Positions 7,611-14,498 of a stretch of 22,048 nucleotides of DNA are shown piece after piece. Source of the DNA: an uncultured Prevotella sp. GTDB lineage: Bacteria; Bacteroidota; Bacteroidia; Bacteroidales; Bacteroidaceae. The position numbers were made by a program, and so were the translations under genes. Every line of letters begins with the position of its first letter. Position 1 is the stretch's first letter. Where the stretch lies: assembly GCA_900554695.1 (NCBI GenBank), contig USHV01000037.1, positions 1 to 22,048 on the forward strand, in the 5' to 3' direction. The notes beneath the pieces were generated by a model. It was given only the letters and a program-made list of their open reading frames with translations, did not search any database and was not told where the DNA came from.

Positions 7611-8935
7611 AATGTTGCCTCCTTTGCTATTTTAACGAGTGTGTCGATTTCTTCTTTCGTACGTTTTTCTGTTACAGCGAACATCAGTGTGTCGTCGCTG
7701 ATTTTCACTCCTCCAAGTATTCCGTTTTCGATGAAACGCTTCTGCAGCTTGTCTATGTCGCCATCGTATTTCACGCAGAACTCATTGAAGAACGGCTGGT
7801 TGTAGGCAAGTGAGAAATGACCTGTGGCAACAAGTTCGTCGCAGAGATAGTGTGCTCCAGCGTATGAAAGCTGTGCGGCTTCCTTCACACCGTTCTTGCC
7901 CATGATAGACATATAGATGGTAACGAAGAGTGCCATCAGACTCTCGTTTGAGCAGATGTTTGATGTGGCTTTCTGACGACGGATGTGCTGTTCGCGTGCC
8001 TGGAGAGTCAGGACGAACGCACGCTGACCTTTGCTATCAACAGTCTTGCCGACGATACGGCCAGGCATCTTACGCATGAGTTTCTCCGTGCAGCACATGT
8101 AACCTACTGACGGACCGCCAAAACTCATCGGAATGCCGAGTGACTGACCATCGCCTATGGCTATGTCTGCGCCCCATTCGCCCGGAGTCTTCAGCAGGGC
8201 AAGGTCGGCAGGTACGCTGTTCATTATGAAAAGAGCCTTGCTGTTGTGGCATGCTTCGGCGTAACCGTTGTAGTCTTCTATTATTCCGTAGTAATTAGGT
8301 TGCTGTACAACTACGCCTGCAACGCCACCTTCAGCCAGCTTTGCGTTCATGTCGTCCTTATCGGTAACGCCGTCTTTCTGGTCTATCATCTTGATTTCTA
8401 TGCCATGGAAGTGGGCGTATGTGCGTATCACATTAAGTATTTTAGGATCGATGGTTGATGATACGAGCACCTTGTCTGTCTTTTTTGTAGCTGCTTTTGC
8501 CATCAGAACGGCTTCGGCTGTAGCTGTGCTGCCGTCGTACATTGACGCGTTTGACACAGGCATTCCCGTGAGTTCTGCCATCATGCTCTGATATTCGAAG
8601 ATATAGTGCAGTGTTCCCTGTGACACTTCGGCCTGATAAGGAGTGTAGCTTGTCAGATATTCAGAACGGCTGATGATATTGGGTATGACAGCCGGTGTGT
8701 AGTGGTCGTATGAACCTGCTCCTGCAAAAACGGTGAGCAACTTGTTCTTGTCGCACAGTTGTTTGAAGTAATTGCGTATCTCGGTCTCGCTTTTTGCCTC
8801 GCCAAGATTGTATTCGCCTTTGAACAGAATGCTGTCGGGTACGTCGGCATAAAGCTCTTTCAGTGAGCTGATTCCGATTCTCTCCAGCATCGTGGCGATA
8901 TCTTTTTCTGTATGTGGAAAATATTTGTATGCCAT
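7607..8935 (-). CDS. gcvPA: Glycine dehydrogenase (decarboxylating) subunit 1
   Basis: This 442-residue protein is the N-terminal half of the split P protein and forms the alpha-beta unit with GcvPB. It has the fold-type I PLP-enzyme layout but lacks the PLP lysine, as expected for this subunit. Family signatures are FAGAGSYDHYTP (70-81), YTPYQAEVSQGTL (97-109) and NASMYDGSTA (129-138). Length is normal for split P proteins. The gene starts 73 bp downstream of gcvH, and the gap holds a terminator-like hairpin with a seven-U run, so its expression may depend on read-through. I see no good TAnnTTTG box after that hairpin. It joins gcvPB by an ATGA overlap. Confidence 0.97.
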   Translation of the reverse strand: MAYKYFPHTEKDIATMLERIGISSLKELYADVPDSILFKGEYNLGEAKSETEIRNYFKQLCDKNKLLTVFAGAGSYDHYTPAVIPNIISRSEYLTSYTPYQAEVSQGTLHYIFEYQSMMAELTGMPVSNASMYDGSTATAEAVLMAKAATKKTDKVLVSSTIDPKILNVIRTYAHFHGIEIKMIDQKDGVTDKDDMNAKLAEGGVAGVVVQQPNYYGIIEDYNGYAEACHNSKALFIMNSVPADLALLKTPGEWGADIAIGDGQSLGIPMSFGGPSVGYMCCTEKLMRKMPGRIVGKTVDSKGQRAFVLTLQAREQHIRRQKATSNICSNESLMALFVTIYMSIMGKNGVKEAAQLSYAGAHYLCDELVATGHFSLAYNQPFFNEFCVKYDGDIDKLQKRFIENGILGGVKISDDTLMFAVTEKRTKEEIDTLVKIAKEATL

Positions 8936-8959
8936 GTTTTCAGAGATTATGATAGTATG

Positions 8960-9001
8960 AAAAAAAGAAATGCACTGGAAATATTATTTACAGTGCATTT
9001 C
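8960..9001 (-). terminator. Terminator or attenuator inside the glycine-cleavage operon
   Basis: GAAATGCACTG (8967-8977) pairs perfectly with CAGTGCATTTC (8991-9001). After one mismatch the stem continues AAAT/ATTT, giving 15 pairs of 16 around a 3-nt loop. Read leftward it is followed directly by seven Us (8966-8960). It begins 8 bp past the gcvH stop codon and lies before gcvPA. It would make less gcvPA-gcvPB-lpdA mRNA than lplA-gcvT-gcvH mRNA. Confidence 0.8.
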
Positions 9002-9008
9002 AGTTTTA

Positions 9009-9395
9009 TTAATCCTTTTTGTCACATAATGCGCTGTAGTCAGCAGCGTCCATCAGATTGTCAAGCTCGCTCTTGTCAGACAGGCTTACCTTGATGATCC
9101 AGTTGCCGAAAGCGTCTTTGTTTATCAGTTCAGGAGCATCTTCCAATGCCTCGTTGACTTCGACAACTGTGCCTGATACCGGAGAGATTAGGTCGCTGGC
9201 AGCCTTAACGCTTTCTACTGCACCGAAATCTTCACCGGCTTCAACTTCGTCGTCAACCTCAGGCATGTCAACATAGACAATGTTGCCCAGCTCGTTCTGA
9301 GCATAGTCTGTTATGCCTACATAACCGTAATCGCCTTCTACTTTCACGTATTCGTGTGACTCAGTGTAATAAAGTCCTTCAATAACTTTTGACAT
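9009..9395 (-). CDS. gcvH: Glycine cleavage system H protein
   Basis: This 128-residue lipoyl carrier shuttles the aminomethyl group from the P proteins to GcvT and the reduced arm to LpdA. The lipoylated lysine is Lys64 in GAVESVKAASDLISPVSG, the hallmark H-protein motif. The N-terminus (GLYYTESHEYVKVEG) and the hairpin YGYVGITDYAQNELGNIVYV also fit. The protein is acidic, as usual. It starts at the ATG at 9395, about 100 bp after gcvT. That gap is AT-rich, and I see no terminator in it. Lipoylation would come from the LplA encoded first in the same operon. A strong hairpin follows the stop codon. Confidence 0.98.
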   Translation of the reverse strand: MSKVIEGLYYTESHEYVKVEGDYGYVGITDYAQNELGNIVYVDMPEVDDEVEAGEDFGAVESVKAASDLISPVSGTVVEVNEALEDAPELINKDAFGNWIIKVSLSDKSELDNLMDAADYSALCDKKD

Positions 9396-9495
9396 ATTAT
9401 TTTTTGTTTATTAATTTATGTGATTTTTATTATTTGTATTCATTCTCCTTTGTATAGCACGGTTTATGGTATTTATGCCACTTCCGTTCTGATTC

Positions 9496-10587
9496 TTATT
9501 TCTTATAATGCTTGTCGTAGAATCTCTTCTTTACAACCTTGCCTTTGAATGTCTTCTTGCGTATCTGTATTGAGACTTCTGTGTCAAGTTTTGAGTATTC
9601 GGTGTCTATCAAAGCCATGCAGACGCTCTTGTCTGTTGAGATGGTGTGATAGCCGGTTGTGACAACACCTATTTCCTTGCCGTCGTGAAGCACTTTGTAG
9701 CCGTGACGTGGAATGGCACGGTCGAACAGTTCGATACCAACCAGTTTCTGCTTTACGCCTTCTGCCTTTTGTTTGGCGATGGCTTCCTTGCCGATGAATT
9801 CCGGTTTGTCGAGCTTGCAGAACATGCTCAAGCCGGCCATTACCGGAGAGATGTTTTCTGAAAGTTCGTCGCCATAGAGTGGCAGACCAACTTCGAAGCG
9901 AAGAGTATCGCGGCATCCGAGTCCGCATGGTTTGCATTTGCCGCTTTCCATAAGTGCGTCCCACTGACGACGTATGAAGTCATGACTTCCGTATATCTCG
10001 AATCCGTCCTCACCGGTATATCCTGTTCTGCTTATGATAATGGTCTCGCCATCCTTCTCAACTGTTTTCGATGTATAGAATACAAGTTCCTTGCATGGTA
10101 TGCCAAGCACTGTTTCAACTACGCTTTCAGCCTCCGGTCCCTGTACGGCAAGCTGTCCGTAGTATTCTGATTCATTCTTCAGCTCGATGTCGAAACCTTC
10201 AGCGTTTTTCTGCATCCAGTCGAAGTCCTTGTCTATATTTGCGGCGTTTATAACGAGGAAGAAGTCATTCTCACCCATTTTATATACCAGCAGGTCATCC
10301 ACGGTGCCACCATTCTCGTAAAGCATCATGCCGTAATAAATCTGTCCTTTGGGAGCATTTGTGATGTCGTTTGTGAAAATGTGGTTGACATATTTCTCCG
10401 CATCAGGTCCTTTCACAGTGACTTCTCCCATGTGAGATACATCAAACACTCCGCAATGATTGCGTACTGCATTGTGCTCATCAATGATTGTGGAATATTG
10501 TATTGGCATATCAAATCCGCCGAACGGTTGCATCAGTGCGCCCAACGCAACGTGTTTGTCATACAGACAAGTCTTTTTATTTTCCAT
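9496..10587 (-). CDS. gcvT: Aminomethyltransferase (glycine cleavage T protein)
   Basis: This 363-residue enzyme takes the aminomethyl group from GcvH, releases ammonia and forms 5,10-methylene-tetrahydrofolate. The folate-binding core is recognisable: GVFDVSHMGEVTVKGPDA (46-63), GQIYYGMMLYENGGTVDDLL (81-100; the conserved acidic pair is Asp97-Asp98), and FLVINAAN (110-117). The C-terminal beta-barrel domain contains SRTGYTGEDGFEIY and ends KGKVVKKRFYDKHYKK. The length matches other T proteins. The gene starts only 12 bp after the lplA stop codon, so the two are surely cotranscribed. Confidence 0.98.
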   Translation of the reverse strand: MENKKTCLYDKHVALGALMQPFGGFDMPIQYSTIIDEHNAVRNHCGVFDVSHMGEVTVKGPDAEKYVNHIFTNDITNAPKGQIYYGMMLYENGGTVDDLLVYKMGENDFFLVINAANIDKDFDWMQKNAEGFDIELKNESEYYGQLAVQGPEAESVVETVLGIPCKELVFYTSKTVEKDGETIIISRTGYTGEDGFEIYGSHDFIRRQWDALMESGKCKPCGLGCRDTLRFEVGLPLYGDELSENISPVMAGLSMFCKLDKPEFIGKEAIAKQKAEGVKQKLVGIELFDRAIPRHGYKVLHDGKEIGVVTTGYHTISTDKSVCMALIDTEYSKLDTEVSIQIRKKTFKGKVVKKRFYDKHYKK

Positions 10588-10599
10588 GAAAATATCTTT

Positions 10600-11595
10600 T
10601 TATGAGTTTAAATTACTTTCTTTAGATTGTAATATCAAATTTATAAAATCGTCCTTCTTCAGGTTCGGAATGATTTCGCTTAAAGAGTCAGGAAGAGCTT
10701 CTGAAATTCTGTTTCGCTCCAGCGGAATGTTTCTCAGTGGCTTAATGATTTTCGCATCAATGTCTCCGGCGATGAAAAAGTCGCCCATTACATTTATTGA
10801 TTTTATTATGTTGTTTTTTATTTCGATGCGTATCTCCATGTCGCCGACATCGTTTATACGCTGTTTGCTTATGATATTGTATTTCGGATTGTTTCCGTAG
10901 ATGAATTCATCGGACAGGTATTCCTGTTCGATAATTTTGATCTGTTCAATATCTTCTTCTGTCAGAGTTATTTCCTCATCGCAGAGTTGCTGTTTCATGA
11001 ACGCCTTGAATTCTTCGAGAGACAGGTCTATGTAGTCTTTCAATAATGTGATGTGCTGTCTCACGCTCTGTATTCCCTTGCTTATGAGTTTCGTGTCAGA
11101 GGGCGTTATGCTGCCAACCATGTTTTGCATATCGGTGTCATACAGCATCGTTCCGTGTACGATGTTGCGTTTCGGCGTATGATAGAATGCGTTTCCGGAT
11201 ACTTTCCGGCCGTCTATCATAATGTCGTTCCGTCCGCTTGCGACGGCATTCACGCCGAGTTTGTTGAGCATGAACACAATAAGATTAATGTATTTGTTGA
11301 AAGTGAAGTTCACGTTACCTTCGTCCGTTATATATGAAAGCATGATATTGTTCATGTCTGCATACACGCATCCACCTCCGCTTTTGCGTCGGAACGTTTT
11401 GATATCGTGGTTTTTACAATATTCCAGGTTCACTTCGTTTTCAATAAGCTGGTTGCGTCCGAATATGACAGTTGGATTAACCTGCCACATAAAGAAATAA
11501 TCTTTCCGGTCAAAGTTGTTTGCAACATACTCTTCCGCGGCAAGATAGAAAGTCAGCAATCGATTCTTATTTTCTGGTATGTTTACATATACCAT
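10600..11595 (-). CDS. lplA: Lipoate-protein ligase A
   Basis: This 331-residue ligase activates lipoate with ATP and attaches it to carrier lysines; here the obvious substrate is GcvH. The family motif RRKSGGGCVY lies at 69-78. The catalytic lysine is Lys131 in GRNDIMIDGRKVSGNAF. A C-terminal accessory domain follows (from about residue 245), as in bacterial LplA. I start at MVYVNIPENK (11595), because the longer open frame begins with GTG at 11649 and its first codons cover the -33/-7 promoter. It is the first gene of the lplA-gcvT-gcvH-gcvPA-gcvPB-lpdA run. The supply of free lipoate is assumed; no lipA/lipB lies in the window. Confidence 0.94.
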   Translation of the reverse strand: MVYVNIPENKNRLLTFYLAAEEYVANNFDRKDYFFMWQVNPTVIFGRNQLIENEVNLEYCKNHDIKTFRRKSGGGCVYADMNNIMLSYITDEGNVNFTFNKYINLIVFMLNKLGVNAVASGRNDIMIDGRKVSGNAFYHTPKRNIVHGTMLYDTDMQNMVGSITPSDTKLISKGIQSVRQHITLLKDYIDLSLEEFKAFMKQQLCDEEITLTEEDIEQIKIIEQEYLSDEFIYGNNPKYNIISKQRINDVGDMEIRIEIKNNIIKSINVMGDFFIAGDIDAKIIKPLRNIPLERNRISEALPDSLSEIIPNLKKDDFINLILQSKESNLNS

Positions 11596-11617
11596 GACTG
11601 TCGTTGTTATAATGATG

Positions 11618-11645
11618 CAAATATAGTAAATAATTATGTAACAAA
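11618..11645 (-). promoter_or_regulatory. Promoter of the lplA-gcv operon
   Basis: On the minus strand a TTTG (11645-11642) is followed after 16 bp by TATATTTG (11625-11618), a perfect TAnnTTTG. Transcription would start near 11611 and leave a leader of about 16 nt. That is too short for a glycine riboswitch, and I see none. The TTTG overlaps the end of the terminator that precedes it. Confidence 0.7.
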
Positions 11646-11689
11646 ACACAATAATCCGGAATATTTTGTATATCCAGATTATTGTGTTT
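11638..11689 (-). terminator. Terminator between the thr operon and the lplA-gcv operon
   Basis: AAACACAATAATCCGGA (11644-11660) and TCCAGATTATTGTGTTT (11673-11689) form a 17-bp stem. It has one C/A mismatch in plus-strand RNA but a G-U pair in minus-strand RNA, so it is best suited to leftward transcripts. The tail reads TTTTGTTA. It lies about 260 bp past the thrC stop codon, beyond the 22-bp array. Confidence 0.65.
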
Positions 11690-11775
11690 CTATTTTATTA
11701 TCGGCGATAGTCAGATATGATATTTTAATACCGTTATTGGCATAATTTGTGATAATATCATTTGTATTCGCCCGT

Positions 11776-11929
11776 GATATTGGACTTTCGGAGGTGCGAA
11801 ACGGACCGTTCCTGGCTGTAGTATTGGCCGTTTAAATACATGAAACGAGCTTTCCAATAGCCATAAAGCGGCTCTTTCAGAACGCTATATTGGCGTTATC
11901 TCTTTGGGAAAGACTGTTTGTGCCAAAGT
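11776..11929. repeat. Degenerate tandem array, exact 22-bp period (array 2)
   Basis: Seven units start at 11776, 11798, 11820, 11842, 11864, 11886 and 11908, exactly 22 bp apart. Unit cores include GATATTGGACTTTC, GAAACGGACCGTTC, AGTATTGGCCGTTT, GAAACGAGCTTTCC, TAAAGCGGCTCTTT and TATATTGGCGTTAT. Position 4 is A and position 12 is T in all seven. The pattern (GAAAYGG-n-C-n-TTTC) is that of array 1 at 1872-2003, though units have drifted further. It fills the gap just after thrC, and a terminator-like hairpin follows to the left, as with array 1. Function unknown. Confidence 0.65.
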
Positions 11930-11950
11930 CGCATCTGATTGACGGGCGTT

Positions 11951-13252
11951 TCATTCTTTCATGAGGAACGCCTTGAAGTCGTCGAATTGATTTGTCATAG
12001 GCACACTTTTCTTTGTCCCTTTCATGAATTCGGCAAGCCTTTCCGGTATTTTTATTTCAGCATTTATGGCATTTTCGACTGTCTCTTTGAACTTTGCAGG
12101 ATGTGCTGTCTCACAGAACACTCCCGTTTCTCCGTCTTCAAGCAAATCTACGAGAGCCTGATAGCCGCATGCTCCGTGCGGGTCGAGCACATATCCGTGC
12201 TTGTCGTAGCAATCCTTCATGGTTGTCCTAATTTGCGAATCGCTGTAAGTCGCGCCGCTGATCAAGGATTTTATCTTTTCGTATGAACCGTGATAAAGAT
12301 CGTATATGCGTGCGAAGTTGCTCGGATCGCCCACGTCCATGGCATTGGCTATGGTCTGCCGGCTTGGCATAGGTTTGTATTCTCCTGTTTGCAGATAGTT
12401 GAAGAATATGTCGTTGGCGTTGTTGGCGGCAATGAATCTGCGCACCGGTAGTCCCATCTCATGACCGAACAGAGCGGCAGTGATGTTTCCGAAATTACCG
12501 CTTGGTACGCATATCACCAGCTTGTCGGCCTTTCCCAGCTTCTTCATTTGTGCGTATGCGTTGAAATAATAGAACGATTGCGGCAGGAATCTTGCTACGT
12601 TTATCGAGTTTGCCGAGGTGAGATTCATGTGCCGGTTGAGCTCCTCGTCCATGAATGCAGACTTTACCAACCGCTGACAATCATCGAAAACTCCGTCCAC
12701 CTCTATTGTCGTGATGTTGCGCCCGAGCGTTGTGAACTGGCTTTCCTGTATTTTGCTGACCTTACCTTTTGGATAGAGCACATAAACGTGGATTCCTTCC
12801 ACACCAAGAAAACCGTTTGCCACGGCCGATCCTGTGTCGCCGCTTGTGGCCACAAGCACGTTCACCTTGCTTTTGTTTTCTTTCTTTATGAAATATTGCA
12901 GGAGGCGTGCCATGAATCTGGCACCCACATCCTTGAATGCAAGGGTGGGGCCGTGGAAGAGCTCGAGAGAGTATATGCTGTCCGTAACTTTCACTACCGG
13001 ACAGTCAAAATCCAGTGTGTCGCAGACTATATTCTCAAGAGCAGTGTGTTCAACGTCCTCTCCGAAGAAAGCGTCTGCCACCTTTATCGCTATCTCATGG
13101 AACGACATGTCCGCTATGTTGTCGTAAAACTCTTGCGGAAGTCGCTTTATCTTTTCCGGCATATACAGGCCGCGGTCTCCCGCCAAGCCTTTCACTACCG
13201 CTTCCTCAAGTGTTGCGAGCGGTGCTTTCCTGTTTGTGCTGTAGTACATCAT
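11951..13252 (-). CDS. thrC: Threonine synthase
   Basis: This 433-residue PLP enzyme (fold type II) converts O-phosphohomoserine to threonine and phosphate. The PLP lysine is Lys107 in FHGPTLAFKDVGARF. The phosphate-binding and catalytic loop SGDTGSAVANG lies at 137-147, and PSGNFGNITA is also present. The N-terminus (MMYYSTNRKAPLATLEEAVV) is typical of the longer threonine synthases. It starts at 13252 in a 4-bp ATGA overlap with the preceding gene and is the last gene of the operon. Its substrate requires a homoserine kinase, which makes the function of the upstream overlapping gene significant. Confidence 0.97.
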   Translation of the reverse strand: MMYYSTNRKAPLATLEEAVVKGLAGDRGLYMPEKIKRLPQEFYDNIADMSFHEIAIKVADAFFGEDVEHTALENIVCDTLDFDCPVVKVTDSIYSLELFHGPTLAFKDVGARFMARLLQYFIKKENKSKVNVLVATSGDTGSAVANGFLGVEGIHVYVLYPKGKVSKIQESQFTTLGRNITTIEVDGVFDDCQRLVKSAFMDEELNRHMNLTSANSINVARFLPQSFYYFNAYAQMKKLGKADKLVICVPSGNFGNITAALFGHEMGLPVRRFIAANNANDIFFNYLQTGEYKPMPSRQTIANAMDVGDPSNFARIYDLYHGSYEKIKSLISGATYSDSQIRTTMKDCYDKHGYVLDPHGACGYQALVDLLEDGETGVFCETAHPAKFKETVENAINAEIKIPERLAEFMKGTKKSVPMTNQFDDFKAFLMKE

Positions 13253-14493
13253 AATTCCATAAATTTATTCATAAACTCTTCGAGCCGCAGCATTCCGTAG
13301 CTGCCGCTTACGCAACTCACTTCGTCATAGGTCTCCACACTGTCCGGCGTTATACCTGGATACCATATAATAAAAGGTACAGGCTCGTCAACATGCGTGC
13401 GCAGTTCCACCGGTGTGGGATGGTCGGGCAGTATGGCTATACACACAGGATTGTCCTTCCATGTGCTCACTTCCTCATATATAGGCCGTACGATGCGGCT
13501 GTCGAGGTTTTCTATTGTCTTCAGTTTCAGTGCGAGGTCACCGTCGTGTCCGGCTTCGTCGCTCGCTTCTATGTGCAGATAAACGAAGTCGTGCTTGCGC
13601 AACATGTCGATGGCAGCCTGCGCCTTGTTCTCATAATTGGTGTCGGCAAGGCCTGTCATGCCTTCCACCATCACGCGGTTGAGGCCTGCATATTTGCCTA
13701 TTCCTCTTATCAGATCGACCGCCGAGATCACGTCACCTTCCTTTATCTGTGGATACATCTGTTGCAATGTGTTCATCCTCGGTCGGTATCCTCCGCTCCA
13801 AGGCCATATACTGTTGGCCATGTCTTTCGACTGTTCGGCCCGTGCCTTGTTGAAAGGATGCTGCTCAAGAAGCTCCTGCGATTTCAGTATGAGACCGTTT
13901 ATGAGGTCTGCCGTCTGCCGTGCAGTCATTCTGTTGCCGTCGCGTCGGTCTTCCCAACCGGGTTCCGGCTTCACGAGCAGCGGTCTCCATTCTTCTTCAG
14001 GATGATCATGCGGCGGTGCGCACACAATGTGTTTGTTGCCGTTTTTTATTATTAAAAGATGTCTGTATTGTATTCCTGTGATGAACTTTATATTCTTATT
14101 GCCAAGTTTTTCGTCTAGATATTTTATAAGGACGTCGCTTTCTTCCGTAGTGAGATGCCCACCATGATGATTCTTAATCCTTCCGTCGGCAAGGGTTATG
14201 ATGTTACACCGCATTGCCATATCGTCCGGCGCCATATCGTAACCTATCGATGCTGCTTCAAGAGGTCCGCGTCCCTCATACACCTTATTGAGGTCGTAGC
14301 CGAGTATTGCGGTGTTTGCAACTTCGCTTCCAGGTTGAAAACCTTTCGGTATTGTTATTAAACGGCCGGTGCGTCCGTTCTTTGCCAGCATATCCATATA
14401 TGGTGTGTGGGCGTATTGAAGCAGCGTTTTGCCGCCAAGACGCTCTACAGGGTGATCGGCCATGCCGTCACCTAATATAATAATATGTTTCAT
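13249..14493 (-). CDS. ApgM-type alkaline-phosphatase-superfamily enzyme, candidate homoserine kinase
   Basis: This 414-residue protein belongs to the cofactor-independent phosphoglycerate mutase-like (ApgM) branch of the alkaline phosphatase superfamily, the group called 'proposed homoserine kinase' in TIGRFAMs. Predicted metal ligands and nucleophile are all present: Asp9 in LGDGMADH, Ser56 in PGSEVANTAILGYD, Asp312 and His316 in EASDEAGHDGD, Asp357-His358 in PDHPTPVELRTH, and His367. The WPWSGG motif (230-235) is also intact. It lies between thrA (5-bp gap) and thrC (ATGA overlap), exactly where thrB would be, and no GHMP-type ThrB is present. Homoserine kinase is therefore the best functional call; phosphoglycerate mutase is the alternative. 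Family membership is clear, and the reaction rests on context and family knowledge. Confidence 0.88.
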   Translation of the reverse strand: MKHIIILGDGMADHPVERLGGKTLLQYAHTPYMDMLAKNGRTGRLITIPKGFQPGSEVANTAILGYDLNKVYEGRGPLEAASIGYDMAPDDMAMRCNIITLADGRIKNHHGGHLTTEESDVLIKYLDEKLGNKNIKFITGIQYRHLLIIKNGNKHIVCAPPHDHPEEEWRPLLVKPEPGWEDRRDGNRMTARQTADLINGLILKSQELLEQHPFNKARAEQSKDMANSIWPWSGGYRPRMNTLQQMYPQIKEGDVISAVDLIRGIGKYAGLNRVMVEGMTGLADTNYENKAQAAIDMLRKHDFVYLHIEASDEAGHDGDLALKLKTIENLDSRIVRPIYEEVSTWKDNPVCIAILPDHPTPVELRTHVDEPVPFIIWYPGITPDSVETYDEVSCVSGSYGMLRLEEFMNKFMEL

Positions 14494-14498
14494 AAGCG

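Noticed and set aside
9415..9447. Tiny ORF MNTNNKNHIN between gcvT and gcvH
   Set aside because: Ten codons in an AT-rich gap. The GGAGA before it sits directly on the ATG with no spacing, and nothing else supports translation.
11596..11611. Glycine riboswitch ahead of the gcv operon
   Set aside because: The predicted leader is only about 16 nt, and the sequence upstream of the promoter is a terminator and the 22-bp array, not an aptamer-like fold.
12461..13300. 279-codon plus-strand frame opposite thrC
   Set aside because: It is antisense to threonine synthase. The translation is rich in Cys, His and Val as expected from complementing a real gene.
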